Shown here piece by piece: positions 25,448 to 33,128 of a stretch of 51,353 bases of DNA (its first letter is position 1; each line of letters opens with the position of its first letter). The notes below the pieces were generated by a model. That model ran no database searches, had not been told where the DNA came from, and worked only from the letters and a program-made list of their open reading frames with translations. Origin of the DNA: Erysipelotrichaceae bacterium (GTDB lineage: Bacteria; Bacillota_I; Bacilli_A; Erysipelotrichales; Erysipelotrichaceae); contig JAFWGU010000008.1 in the NCBI GenBank assembly GCA_017512285.1, forward strand, positions 1 through 51,353, read 5' to 3'. A program made the position numbers and the translations under genes.

Positions 25448-26346
25448 TCATCATCGGCAGCGGCCCGGCCGGCTTAACAGCTGCCATCTATGCCACCAGG
25501 GCAAACCTTACCACAGCCATAATTGAGGGAGATACCCCGGGCGGCAAGCTTACCAAGACTTATGAGATAGAGAACTATCCGGGATTTGAGAGAATTTCCG
25601 GTGTTGACCTGGCCATGCAGATGATGGAGCATGGGCAGAAGTTCGGCGCCGTAATGGAATTTTCACCGGTAACGGAAATCGACGATGAGGGTGAGTTCAA
25701 GCTGGTTCACCTTGGTGACGGCAGAGTACTGACCACCAGGGCAGTAATCGTTGCCACGGGAACAAATGAAAGACAGCTGGATCTGCCAAGAGCAAAGGAA
25801 TTCACCGGCAGGGGAATCTCCTACTGTGCCGTATGTGACGGTGCCTTTTACAGAAGCAAGGAAGTAGCAGTCATCGGCGGCGGCAACAGTGCCCTGGAGG
25901 AATCGCTTTACCTCACACAGCTTGTTAACAAGGTCAACATCATCATCAGAAGAGATGTGTTCAGAGCTGACGCAACCGTAGTTGACAAGGTCAGAAACAA
26001 TCCGAAGATCAACATCATTACCAAGAGCCTGCCGCAGGAACTGGTAATTGAAGACAACGCCATCAAGGGACTTGTCATTAAGAACGTTGAAACAGGAGAA
26101 CTGTCCACAGTTGACTGTGCCGGCATCTTCCCATACATGGGTGCTGATCCGGCAACAGGATTCCTCAAGAATCTGAACATCCTTGATGAACGCGGATACA
26201 TCGTCGTCAACAAGGACATGGAAACGGCAGTGCCCGGCATATATGGTGCCGGAGACGTTACGGTAAAGGATCTTAGACAGGTCGTTACCGCAACCAATGA
26301 CGGTGCCATCGCAGCCAACGCCTGCGCAAGATATCTGAACAGATAA
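25426..26346 (+). CDS. trxB: Thioredoxin-disulfide reductase
   Basis: 306 residues, the low-molecular-weight bacterial type. FAD-binding GSGPAGLTAAIYA is at the N-terminus, the redox pair CAVC lies in ISYCAVCDGAFY, and the NADPH loop is IGGGNSALEE. The C-terminal YGAGDVTVKDLRQVVTA contacts FAD. It transfers electrons from NADPH to thioredoxin. GGAGG at 25414-25418 sets the ATG at 25426, which lies inside the end of the lgt-ppaX frame. A hairpin terminator follows directly, closing the uvrA-hprK-lgt/ppaX-trxB unit. Confidence 0.96.
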   Translation: MDLQYDVIIIGSGPAGLTAAIYATRANLTTAIIEGDTPGGKLTKTYEIENYPGFERISGVDLAMQMMEHGQKFGAVMEFSPVTEIDDEGEFKLVHLGDGRVLTTRAVIVATGTNERQLDLPRAKEFTGRGISYCAVCDGAFYRSKEVAVIGGGNSALEESLYLTQLVNKVNIIIRRDVFRADATVVDKVRNNPKINIITKSLPQELVIEDNAIKGLVIKNVETGELSTVDCAGIFPYMGADPATGFLKNLNILDERGYIVVNKDMETAVPGIYGAGDVTVKDLRQVVTATNDGAIAANACARYLNR

Positions 26347-26368
26347 GCAGACCGGACGGTCTGCTTTT
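26346..26368 (+). terminator. Terminator after trxB
   Basis: AGCAGACCG/CGGTCTGCT (26346-26365, loop GA) is a nearly perfect inverted repeat beginning at the last base of the trxB stop codon, followed by TTTT. Confidence 0.85.
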
Positions 26369-26401
26369 ATCATGCTTACTTTTTAAGCAGTGACTGTTTT
26401 G

Positions 26402-26410
26402 TGTTATAGT
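26402..26410 (+). promoter_or_regulatory. Extended -10 promoter for yvcK-whiA
   Basis: TGTTATAGT at 26402-26410 fits TGnTATAnT. TTTAAG at 26382-26387 could act as a weak -35 with 17 bases between. This gives yvcK-whiA its own transcription start, separate from trxB. Confidence 0.6.
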
Positions 26411-26429
26411 TAATGTAGGCAGGTATGGT

Positions 26430-27374
26430 ATGAAAAAAGTAGTAGTAATAGGTGGAGGAACCGGTCAGTCAGCTCTTTTAAGAGGACTGAAACAGGTTGA
26501 AAGCATTGAATTATACGCAATAGTCACGGTTGCCGATGATGGCGGAAGCACAGGCAGATTACGTGATGATTTACATATTCCGGCAATGGGTGATGTCAGA
26601 AGCGTCATGCTGGCGCTGGCTGAAAGTGAAAGCCTGATGGGGGACATCATGAACTACCGCTTTGATAATTTCTCCGGCACTCTTGCCGGCCATAACCTGG
26701 GAAACATTATCCTGTCAGCCCTGACCAAGAAGTCAGGAAGCTTTGTCCAGGCCATTGCCGACGTCAGCAAGGTACTGCGTGTAAAGGGAACGGTAATTCC
26801 AAGTACTCTTAATGACGTTACCTTATATGCCAGAACCGTCGACGGCAGAGTAATTCAGGGTGAGCATAACATCACCGACTCACATACCGTAATTGACAGG
26901 GTATTCTATGATCAGTACGTTGCCGTCTATCCTGATGCGCTGGTTGCCATCAGGGAGGCTGATTACATAATCATCGGACTTGGTTCCGTCTATACCAGCA
27001 TCCTGCCCAACATCATTGTTGAAGACATCCGCAGGGAACTGTGTGAAGCCAGGGCAAAAATCATATATTACTGTAACTGCATGACTCAGCATGGGGAAAC
27101 GGATGGCTATACCGTGGAAAGACACGTGGAGACGCTGCATAAGCATCTGGGCAAGGAGATTATTGATCACGTCGTTTACAGTACGGATGACATACCTGAG
27201 GAGATGTTAAGAAAATATGAGGCCGAAGAGGCTTATCCGGTCGTTCTCGGTCAGAAGGAACACGATTATGAGGTTACCGGATGTTCACTTCTGAGTTTTG
27301 ACACCGGTGTCATCAGACATGATGCCGAAAAGGTCAGAAGAAGCTTTGAGAAGATCATGGAGGAGGATGACTGA
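26430..27374 (+). CDS. yvcK: YvcK/GlmR-family uridine-nucleotide-sugar-binding regulator
   Basis: 314 residues of the CofD-like/YvcK superfamily. The N-terminal IGGGTGQSALLRGLK is the nucleotide-binding loop, followed by VTVADDGGSTGRLRDDLHIPAMGD and the AGHNLGNIIL and GLGSVYTSILPN signatures. In Bacillus YvcK (GlmR) is needed for growth on gluconeogenic carbon, for cell shape, and to activate GlmS when UDP-GlcNAc is low. It is paired with whiA, as usual, and its TGA overlaps the whiA ATG by one base. The rapZ gene that normally precedes it is not present. Confidence 0.93.
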   Translation: MKKVVVIGGGTGQSALLRGLKQVESIELYAIVTVADDGGSTGRLRDDLHIPAMGDVRSVMLALAESESLMGDIMNYRFDNFSGTLAGHNLGNIILSALTKKSGSFVQAIADVSKVLRVKGTVIPSTLNDVTLYARTVDGRVIQGEHNITDSHTVIDRVFYDQYVAVYPDALVAIREADYIIIGLGSVYTSILPNIIVEDIRRELCEARAKIIYYCNCMTQHGETDGYTVERHVETLHKHLGKEIIDHVVYSTDDIPEEMLRKYEAEEAYPVVLGQKEHDYEVTGCSLLSFDTGVIRHDAEKVRRSFEKIMEEDD

Positions 27375-28312
27375 TGTCCTTTGCCAGTGAAGTAAAGAAT
27401 GAAGTCACCAGACTTGAACTCGATGCCAACAGCAAGAAGGCTGAGCTGTGCGCCATCATCAAGCTGCTGTCTGCGGTGAGATTTTCCCGTGAGGGAATGT
27501 CACTAAGCATCCGCAGTAAGAATGCGGCCGTCATCAGAATGGTGTCCAGCCATATCACCGATCTCTATGGCATCAAGCCGGGATTGGGAGCGATCAGGGA
27601 AACGGGTTTTTCCAAGGGCAACATCTATGCCGTGGTAATTGAGGAAAAGGTAAGGGAGATACTTGAGGATCTGGACCTATGGACAGCCAGCGGCCTTCAG
27701 CAGCATCCCCGCATGAAGTTTCTGAGCAATGACACCATGGTAAGGGCCTACCTTACCGGCTGTTTCCTGGCAACGGGAAGCGTCAATGACCCGACCCAGA
27801 CCAGCTATCATCTGGAGATAGCGGTAAGCGAGGAAAACCATGCCCAGTTCATTGCCAGGCTGATGAGCAGATTCTATCTCAATGCCAGAGTGGCATCGAG
27901 AAGAAATCAGTTCGTCGTCTACATCAAGGCAGCTGAGCAGATCAGCGACTTCCTCAGACTGATGGGTGCCAGCAATGCCGTATTCAGCTTTGAGGACATC
28001 AGAATTCAGCGTGACTTCGTCAACAACCTTTCAAGGCTGAACAACTGTGAGATAGCCAACGATACCAAGAGCCTGGAAACGGCTCACAAGCAGTATCTGG
28101 CTGTTGAAGACCTGATAAAGAAAGGCCACCTGGCCAAGCTTTCCGAGAAGGACCAGGAGATAGCCTTATTGAGATATGAGAATCCCGATGCCAGCTTGCT
28201 AGAACTGTCCGAGCTCTATGAAGAGAGAACGGGAACGGTCTTAAGCAAGTCGGGAGTAAGACACAGATTTAACAAGATACTGGAACTGGCAGAGAAGTAC
28301 GGGAGCAAGTGA
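27374..28312 (+). CDS. whiA: WhiA DNA-binding sporulation/cell-division regulator
   Basis: 312 residues. The N-terminal two-thirds is a degenerate LAGLIDADG homing-endonuclease-like domain (VRAYLTGCFLATGSVNDP, YHLEIAVSEENHAQFIARL). The C-terminal helix-turn-helix region contains DASLLELSELYEERTGTVLSKSGVRHRFNKI. The family is universal in Gram-positives; in Bacillus it affects chromosome segregation and Z-ring formation, and in actinomycetes sporulation. It overlaps yvcK by one base and is followed by an SDR gene with only a 2-base gap. Confidence 0.95.
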   Translation: MSFASEVKNEVTRLELDANSKKAELCAIIKLLSAVRFSREGMSLSIRSKNAAVIRMVSSHITDLYGIKPGLGAIRETGFSKGNIYAVVIEEKVREILEDLDLWTASGLQQHPRMKFLSNDTMVRAYLTGCFLATGSVNDPTQTSYHLEIAVSEENHAQFIARLMSRFYLNARVASRRNQFVVYIKAAEQISDFLRLMGASNAVFSFEDIRIQRDFVNNLSRLNNCEIANDTKSLETAHKQYLAVEDLIKKGHLAKLSEKDQEIALLRYENPDASLLELSELYEERTGTVLSKSGVRHRFNKILELAEKYGSK

Positions 28313-28314
28313 TC

Positions 28315-29082
28315 ATGAAGAAGATAGCAGTAGTAACAGGTGCCAGCAGCGGCATGGGCAGGGAATTTGCCCTTACCCTTGAAAAGCACTTCAAGGTAGA
28401 TGAGATATGGGCAATCGCCCGCAATGAAAAGTCCTTAAGCGAACTGGGAAAGCAGGTCAGTCCTGAGGTAAGAGCCATTTCAATGGACCTGACCGATCCT
28501 TATAGCTTTGCAAAGTATGAGAAGGCTCTTGAAGAGGAACAGCCGGAGATATGTCTGCTGGTAAACGCCTCAGGCTTCGGCATCTTTGATTCGGTAAGCG
28601 ACATGAGGATGAAGGACAGCGATGACATGGTCGATCTCAACTGCAAGGCCCTGGTCAAAATGACCAAGATGTCACTGCCTTACATGCATGAGGGCAGCAA
28701 GATCATCAACATCGCCTCAATGGCAGCCTTCCAGCCGATACCGTACATTGACGTATACGGGGCATCCAAGGCCTTCGTATTAAGCTTCTCCAGAGCGCTT
28801 AACAGTGAGCTGGAAACCAGAAGGATCCAGACCATGGCCGTATGCCCGTACTGGACCAAAACAAGATTCTTCGACCGGGCTGTGGGAGAGAAGCAGATCG
28901 TCAGGAAGTACATCGTCATGTACGAACCGGAAATGATCATCAGACAGGCCTGGAAGGATCTGGCAAAGGGCAAAGACATCAGCATTTACGGTACCATTGC
29001 CAAAGGCCAGGCTGCCTTATGCAAGATACTGCCGCATAAACTGGTAATGAAAATCTGGAAAAAGCAGCAGGATCTGCACTAA
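28315..29082 (+). CDS. Short-chain dehydrogenase/reductase (SDR)
   Basis: About 255 residues of the classical SDR type. The cofactor loop is TGASSGMGREFA, the structural motif is NASGFG, and the catalytic YxxxK is YGASK with Ser in the preceding IASMAA. The C-terminus lacks the usual dimerisation tail of FabG and looks like the YqjQ/DltE subgroup. Substrate cannot be assigned. The ATG at 28315 is preferred to the GTG at 28309 because GGGAG lies 8 bases before it. It follows whiA with 2 bases between and continues the operon into a small membrane protein. Confidence 0.85.
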   Translation: MKKIAVVTGASSGMGREFALTLEKHFKVDEIWAIARNEKSLSELGKQVSPEVRAISMDLTDPYSFAKYEKALEEEQPEICLLVNASGFGIFDSVSDMRMKDSDDMVDLNCKALVKMTKMSLPYMHEGSKIINIASMAAFQPIPYIDVYGASKAFVLSFSRALNSELETRRIQTMAVCPYWTKTRFFDRAVGEKQIVRKYIVMYEPEMIIRQAWKDLAKGKDISIYGTIAKGQAALCKILPHKLVMKIWKKQQDLH

Positions 29083-29105
29083 AATTACATCAGGAGGAAT
29101 CCGCA

Positions 29106-29381
29106 ATGAATAAGAACAGAGACATGATATACGTAATACTCTTTGCCGTAGCAGCCTTCGTGCTGTTTCCGATAATCGGCAAGATAATATTCTATCTTCT
29201 GATAGCAGCCGCCATATTCTTCGCCGTAATGTATTTCCGAAGCCGCAAGCTGAAGAAGGAAATAGAGAAGAATCCGGAAGACTACTTCAGTCAGCAGCTT
29301 TACCGTCAGAGGGAAAAAGAACCTGTAAAGACGGACGTAATTGACGCCGAATACAAGGAGAAGGAAATAGAAAGCGAATAG
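29106..29381 (+). CDS. Small membrane protein with charged cytoplasmic tail
   Basis: 91 residues, function unknown. Two adjacent hydrophobic helices (about 8-24 and 26-43) are followed by a basic cluster (RSRKLKKEIEK) and an acidic/lysine-rich tail that ends in KEKEIESE. The topology is likely both ends in the cytoplasm. AGGAGG lies 7 bases before the ATG at 29106, so it is a real translated gene. It starts 23 bases after the SDR stop and ends 3 bases before the Eis-like gene, so it belongs to the same transcript. Confidence 0.75.
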   Translation: MNKNRDMIYVILFAVAAFVLFPIIGKIIFYLLIAAAIFFAVMYFRSRKLKKEIEKNPEDYFSQQLYRQREKEPVKTDVIDAEYKEKEIESE

Positions 29382-29384
29382 AAA

Positions 29385-30293
29385 ATGATCAGAAACGCGA
29401 TAATCCAGGACCGTAAGACGATTTATGACCTGCACAGTTCCAAGGTCTCCGTAGACAGATACGATGACATGGAATTCTATTTTTCGCGTCTCTTTGATGT
29501 TGATAATGTCATCGTGAATGATCTCAACGGCCATGTGGTATCTTCACTGCAGGTCAACTATCACGGCATGATCCTGAACGATACCAGGATCGTCGCAAGC
29601 ACGCTGTTTGGGGCCATTACCCAGGATGATGATCCTGAGTACTTCAGACCGCTATTGGAAGACGTTCTCGATGAGGTAAGCAGAAAGACACTGATAAGTC
29701 TGGTCATTACCAAGAAGCCCAGGGACTATCTGCCCTATGGCTTTGAAACGGTATATAAGCGCAAGACCTATGAGATCAGCCGTGATGACCTGAAGAACAG
29801 GTCGTTCGAGGGAGTGGGCAAGGCCTTTGACCTGCCGGAACTTGAAGCGGTCTACCGCAGGTTCACATCTCATTTCAACGGCTATTACGAAAGAGACCGT
29901 GACTACTGGGTAAAGGCCTTTAAGCAGTATCAGTTCTTAAGAAACAACATCGTCGTTTACAGAAGTGAGGAAGGCGTCGTTGAAGGCTACATGGTCTACA
30001 GCATGACCCAGCAGAAGGTATATGTCGATGAGATCGGCTATCTTAACGGTACGGCTCTGATAAGATTACTGTGCTATGCCCTGAAGTATAAGAACAGGGC
30101 TGAGGTAACGGTATCGGAAAGCGAAAATCTGAACATCGCCATTCCGAAGATAAAGGGCACGGTAAAGCTTGTCATGATGGCCAGGATCAATGACTATGCG
30201 CTGTTCAACAGACTGTATCAGAGCGATGTCAGAAAGGTGCCGGACGGCTTCAGACTGGGCGGCAAACCACTGTACATAAATGAGAGGTGTTAG
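29385..30293 (+). CDS. Eis-like GNAT acetyltransferase (short form)
   Basis: 302 residues. Residues 1-130 resemble the first GNAT domain of Eis-type acetyltransferases, with VASTLFGAITQDDDPEYF in place of the usual AV..PE.R stretch and PRDYLPYGFETVYKRKTYEI matching the typical YR.fGFe....r.ty. pattern. A second GNAT-like domain follows (VYRSEEGVVEGYMVYSM). The KLVMMARINDYALFN segment resembles the start of the C-terminal SCP2-like domain, but the protein ends about 30 residues later, so that domain is truncated relative to the roughly 400-residue family. Substrates of this family are amines, including aminoglycosides; here they are unknown. Confidence 0.7.
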   Translation: MIRNAIIQDRKTIYDLHSSKVSVDRYDDMEFYFSRLFDVDNVIVNDLNGHVVSSLQVNYHGMILNDTRIVASTLFGAITQDDDPEYFRPLLEDVLDEVSRKTLISLVITKKPRDYLPYGFETVYKRKTYEISRDDLKNRSFEGVGKAFDLPELEAVYRRFTSHFNGYYERDRDYWVKAFKQYQFLRNNIVVYRSEEGVVEGYMVYSMTQQKVYVDEIGYLNGTALIRLLCYALKYKNRAEVTVSESENLNIAIPKIKGTVKLVMMARINDYALFNRLYQSDVRKVPDGFRLGGKPLYINERC

Positions 30294-30295
30294 TG

Positions 30296-30324
30296 TTTCA
30301 AACATAGTGTTACTATGCTAAAAT
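30296..30324 (+). promoter_or_regulatory. Rubrerythrin promoter with an operator-like dyad
   Basis: TTTCAA at 30296-30301, 17 bases, and TAAAAT at 30319-30324 preceded by TGc (extended -10). The spacer holds a perfect inverted repeat, CATAGT-gtt-ACTATG (30303-30317). A protein bound there would block RNA polymerase. It does not match the PerR box (TTATAATnATTATAA) closely. Confidence 0.7.
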
Positions 30325-30350
30325 AAATTCAGAGGAAAGAGGAGACAACA

Positions 30351-30890
30351 ATGGAATTAAAAGGATCAAGAACAGAAAAGAATCTCGAAGCAGCATTCGC
30401 CGGTGAATCACAGGCAAGAAATAAGTATACTTACTTCGCATCACAGGCCAAGAAGGACGGCTATGAGCAGATCGCAGCAGTATTCATGGAAACAGCTGAG
30501 AATGAAAAGGAACATGCAAAGCTGTGGTTCAAGCATCTGCATGGCGGCAAGGTTCCAACAACATTGGAAAACCTGAAGGCAGCAGCTGCCGGTGAAAACT
30601 ACGAATGGACAGAGATGTATGTTGAAATGGCCAAGGTTGCCAGAGAAGAAGGCTTCGAGGCCATTGCCAGACAGATGGAAGGCGTAGCCGCCATCGAAAA
30701 GCATCATGAGGAAAGATACCTGAGACTGGCTGAGCTGGTTGAAAAGCAGGAAGTATTCGAGAAAGTTTCAGAGACCTGCTGGAAGTGCCGCAACTGCGGA
30801 CATCTGTACTTCGGCAAGACAGCTCCGAAGGCCTGCCCGGTATGCGCACATCCTCAGTCATACTTCGAAATCTGCGCTGAAGAGTACTAA
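30351..30890 (+). CDS. rbr: Rubrerythrin
   Basis: 179 residues. The N-terminal ferritin-like four-helix diiron domain carries the two E-x-x-H type metal motifs (EKEHAKLW and EKHHEERY) plus the early glutamate in [11 protein letters not shown]. The C-terminal rubredoxin domain has CRNC and CPVC cysteine pairs. The enzyme reduces hydrogen peroxide using electrons passed through the rubredoxin iron, protecting anaerobes from oxygen stress. GAGGAG precedes the ATG. It is monocistronic, with a strong terminator and an operator-like dyad in the promoter. Confidence 0.96.
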   Translation: MELKGSRTEKNLEAAFAGESQARNKYTYFASQAKKDGYEQIAAVFMETAENEKEHAKLWFKHLHGGKVPTTLENLKAAAAGENYEWTEMYVEMAKVAREEGFEAIARQMEGVAAIEKHHEERYLRLAELVEKQEVFEKVSETCWKCRNCGHLYFGKTAPKACPVCAHPQSYFEICAEEY

Positions 30891-30905
30891 AAACTGACAC
30901 TTGTG

Positions 30906-30941
30906 AAGAGCGGGGCCAAAAGCGGTCCCGCTCTTTGTTTT
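30906..30941 (+). terminator. Terminator after rubrerythrin
   Basis: AAGAGCGGG/CCCGCTCTT with an extra CC/GG pair forms a long GC-rich stem (30906-30934), followed by TGTTTT. Confidence 0.85.
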
Positions 30942-30966
30942 AGGGATCTCAGAAGCGGTTATTCAA

Positions 30967-30995
30967 TTGACTTTTAGCCCTATAATTCTTATAAT
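30967..30995 (+). promoter_or_regulatory. Strong gapA promoter
   Basis: TTGACT (30967-30972), exactly 17 bases, then a perfect TATAAT (30990-30995). This is the closest match to consensus in the window and fits a highly expressed glycolytic gene. The leader is about 25 bases with AGGAGG. Confidence 0.9.
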
Positions 30996-31026
30996 TTAGA
31001 CGTAAATAACAGGAGGATATTATTAC

Positions 31027-32037
31027 ATGACAGTTAGAGTCGCTATTAATGGATTTGGTCGTATTGGCCGTCTGGCTTTCAGACAGATGTGGCAGGCAGA
31101 AGGCTATGATGTAGTCGCTATCAATGACTTAACAAGCCCAGACATGCTCGCATACTTATTAAAGTATGATACAGCTCACGGTGGATATGATCACCCGGTT
31201 ACAGCTGGTGAAGATTCAATCACAGTTGACGGCGAAGAAATCAAGATCTACAAGGAAGCTGATGCTAATAACTTACCATGGGGTGAGTTAGGCGTAGACG
31301 TAGTCTTAGAGTGCACAGGTTTCTACACAAGCAAGGCTAAGGCTCAGGCACACATCAATGCAGGCGCTAAGAAGGTTGTTATTTCAGCTCCAGCCGGCAA
31401 CGATCTGCCAACAATCGTTTACAACGTTAACCATGAAAAGTTAACAAAGGAAGACACAATCATTTCTGCAGCTTCTTGTACAACAAACTGTTTGGCTCCA
31501 ATGGCTAAGGCATTAAACGATGCATTCCCAATCCAGTCAGGTATCATGACAACTGTTCACGCTTACACAGGTGACCAGATGGTATTAGACGGACCACACA
31601 GAAAGGGCGATAAGAGACGTGCAAGAGCTGCCGCTGCTAACATCGTTCCAAACAGCACAGGTGCTGCAAAGGCTATCGGCCTGGTTATCCCAGAACTGAA
31701 CGGCAAGTTAATCGGATCAGCTCAGAGAGTTCCAACAATCACCGGTTCAACAACTATCTTAGTAGCTGTTGTAAAGGCTAAGGACTTAACAGTTGATGCT
31801 GTTAACGCTGCTATGAAGGCTCAGGCTACTGAATCATTCGGCTACAACACAGATCCGATCGTTTCAAGCGATATCATCGGTAGCAGATTCGGTTCAATCT
31901 TCGATGCTACACAGACAATGGTAGCTAAGGTTGACGAAGACACATATCATGTACAGGTTGTTTCATGGTATGACAACGAAAATTCTTACACATCACAGAT
32001 GGTAAGAACAATCAAGTACTTCGCTGAATTAGGTTAA
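31027..32037 (+). CDS. gapA: Glyceraldehyde-3-phosphate dehydrogenase (glycolytic, NAD-dependent)
   Basis: 336 residues. NAD-binding [14 protein letters not shown] is at the N-terminus, the catalytic cysteine is in [12 protein letters not shown], and the catalytic His region is [24 protein letters not shown] and the C-terminal [14 protein letters not shown] complete the pattern. It converts glyceraldehyde-3-phosphate to 1,3-bisphosphoglycerate. Codon use differs sharply from most neighbours (Thr mostly ACA, Leu often TTA, Pro CCA), as expected of translational selection in a very highly expressed gene. It stands alone between its own promoter and terminator, with no pgk or tpiA neighbours. 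Confidence 0.97.
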   Translation: MTVRVAINGFGRIGRLAFRQMWQAEGYDVVAINDLTSPDMLAYLLKYDTAHGGYDHPVTAGEDSITVDGEEIKIYKEADANNLPWGELGVDVVLECTGFYTSKAKAQAHINAGAKKVVISAPAGNDLPTIVYNVNHEKLTKEDTIISAASCTTNCLAPMAKALNDAFPIQSGIMTTVHAYTGDQMVLDGPHRKGDKRRARAAAANIVPNSTGAAKAIGLVIPELNGKLIGSAQRVPTITGSTTILVAVVKAKDLTVDAVNAAMKAQATESFGYNTDPIVSSDIIGSRFGSIFDATQTMVAKVDEDTYHVQVVSWYDNENSYTSQMVRTIKYFAELG

Positions 32038-32063
32038 TAAAGGCTTTAAAAGTACATGGTACT

Positions 32064-32096
32064 AAAAGGCAGATGTTTCGACGTCTGCCTTTTTTC
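32064..32096 (+). terminator. Terminator after gapA
   Basis: AAAAGGCAGA (32064-32073) pairs with TCTGCCTTTT (32084-32093), loop of about 10 bases, followed by a T run. Confidence 0.85.
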
Positions 32097-32104
32097 ATGC
32101 CTGA

Positions 32105-32137
32105 TAAAAAGAAAAAACCGTATCGTTCGATACGGTT
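32105..32137 (-). terminator. Terminator after the minus-strand SDR gene
   Basis: AACCGTATCG/CGATACGGTT (32116-32137) is a perfect 10-base stem. On the minus strand it is followed by TTTTTTCTTTTT. Confidence 0.85.
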
Positions 32138-32161
32138 CTGAATTCAGTCTGTCTGATAATA

Positions 32162-32950
32162 TTAGCTGGCAGCTGAAACCTTTGAGTCAACATGCATGCC
32201 CATGCCGGCTGTATGAGATGAAACCTCAGAAGCCAGATACAGAACAGCGTTGGCAACTTCTTCAGGCTTGGCATATCTCTTGTCCATTGCATATGTGCCG
32301 GCAAGCATAGCCATTGCCTCTTCGTGAGTCATTGTGTCACCGAAGAAGTCCTTTTCAATACGTAACATCATAGGTGTGTCAACTGGGCCCGGGCATACGT
32401 AGTTTACATGAACGCCTACAGGACCGAGTTCCAGTGCAACGCACTTGGTCAGGCCTGCAACGGCATACTTGGATGAAACATAAGCGCTGTTTCCTGCTGT
32501 TGGTTCATAAGCTGCTGCAGAAGCAACGACTACTACTGATCCTGACTTCTTTTCAATCAGGGTTGGTGCAGCGTACTTCAGTGTCAGCATTACTGCGAAT
32601 ACGTTGAGCATGTATGTCTGTTCAAACAGTTCGAGTGTCATGTCCTGTACAGGATGAGCCTTTCCTTCATAACCTGCATTTGGTACGACAACGTCGATGG
32701 TTCCGAAATGAGCCTTGGCATTTTCAACGAAGTTCTTGATGTCTTCTTCCTTGTTCAGGTCAGCTACGAAGCCTGCAACCTGGCCTTCAGCTGCTCCAAG
32801 AGTTGGAATCAGAGCATCGATCTTAGCCTGGCTTGTTGATGAGAAGGCAACCTTTGCGCCTTCATTCAGGAAGCCCTTAACGATGGCAGTTCCGATACCG
32901 CCTGTACCGCCAGTGACTAATACAACCTTGTTCTTTAATTTGAGATCCAT
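32162..32950 (-). CDS. SDR-family oxidoreductase (FabG-like)
   Basis: About 262 residues of the classical SDR family. The cofactor loop is TGGTGGIG, NAG is in VVPNAGYEG, and the catalytic Ser and YxxxK lie in VASAAAYEPTAGNSAYVSSK. The C-terminus has the PGPVDTPM and ASEVSSHTAGMGMHVD segments typical of FabG/hydroxysteroid-dehydrogenase-like members. The start at 32950 (MDLKLKNKVVLVTGG) is set by AAAGGA 10 bases upstream; the longer frame to 33070 runs over the promoter and is rejected. The substrate is unknown: a 3-oxoacyl, sugar or steroid alcohol is possible. The gene is monocistronic. Confidence 0.88.
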   Translation of the reverse strand: MDLKLKNKVVLVTGGTGGIGTAIVKGFLNEGAKVAFSSTSQAKIDALIPTLGAAEGQVAGFVADLNKEEDIKNFVENAKAHFGTIDVVVPNAGYEGKAHPVQDMTLELFEQTYMLNVFAVMLTLKYAAPTLIEKKSGSVVVVASAAAYEPTAGNSAYVSSKYAVAGLTKCVALELGPVGVHVNYVCPGPVDTPMMLRIEKDFFGDTMTHEEAMAMLAGTYAMDKRYAKPEEVANAVLYLASEVSSHTAGMGMHVDSKVSAAS

Positions 32951-33094
32951 ATACTTAAAATCCTTTCTACACAGCAATCCCTCTGGATTGTCACTAAAAT
33001 TATACAATAATAATTGAATAGCGACAGCAAAAAAGTGGACAGAAGGTCTAAAATTATCGCTTTGTGTCATATGTTAAAGCTTCAGGGTGACCAT

Positions 33095-33120
33095 GAAAAA
33101 AGGAGGACGGTCGTCCTCCT
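33095..33120 (-). terminator. Terminator after the adenosine deaminase gene
   Basis: AGGAGGAC/GTCCTCCT (33101-33120, loop ggtc) is a perfect 8-base stem. On the minus strand it is followed by TTTTTT. Confidence 0.85.
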
Positions 33121-33128
33121 GTTAAATG

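Noticed and set aside
25663-26373. 236-codon minus-strand frame over trxB
   Set aside because: Antisense to trxB and running through its terminator; composition explained by the real gene.
30303-30317. PerR box in the rubrerythrin promoter
   Set aside because: The dyad CATAGT/ACTATG differs from TTATAAT/ATTATAA at too many positions; reported instead as an unassigned operator.
32951-33070. N-terminal extension of the minus-strand SDR
   Set aside because: Contains the promoter TATAAT and lies upstream of a clear AAAGGA-ATG start at 32950; SDRs begin just before the TGxxxGIG loop.
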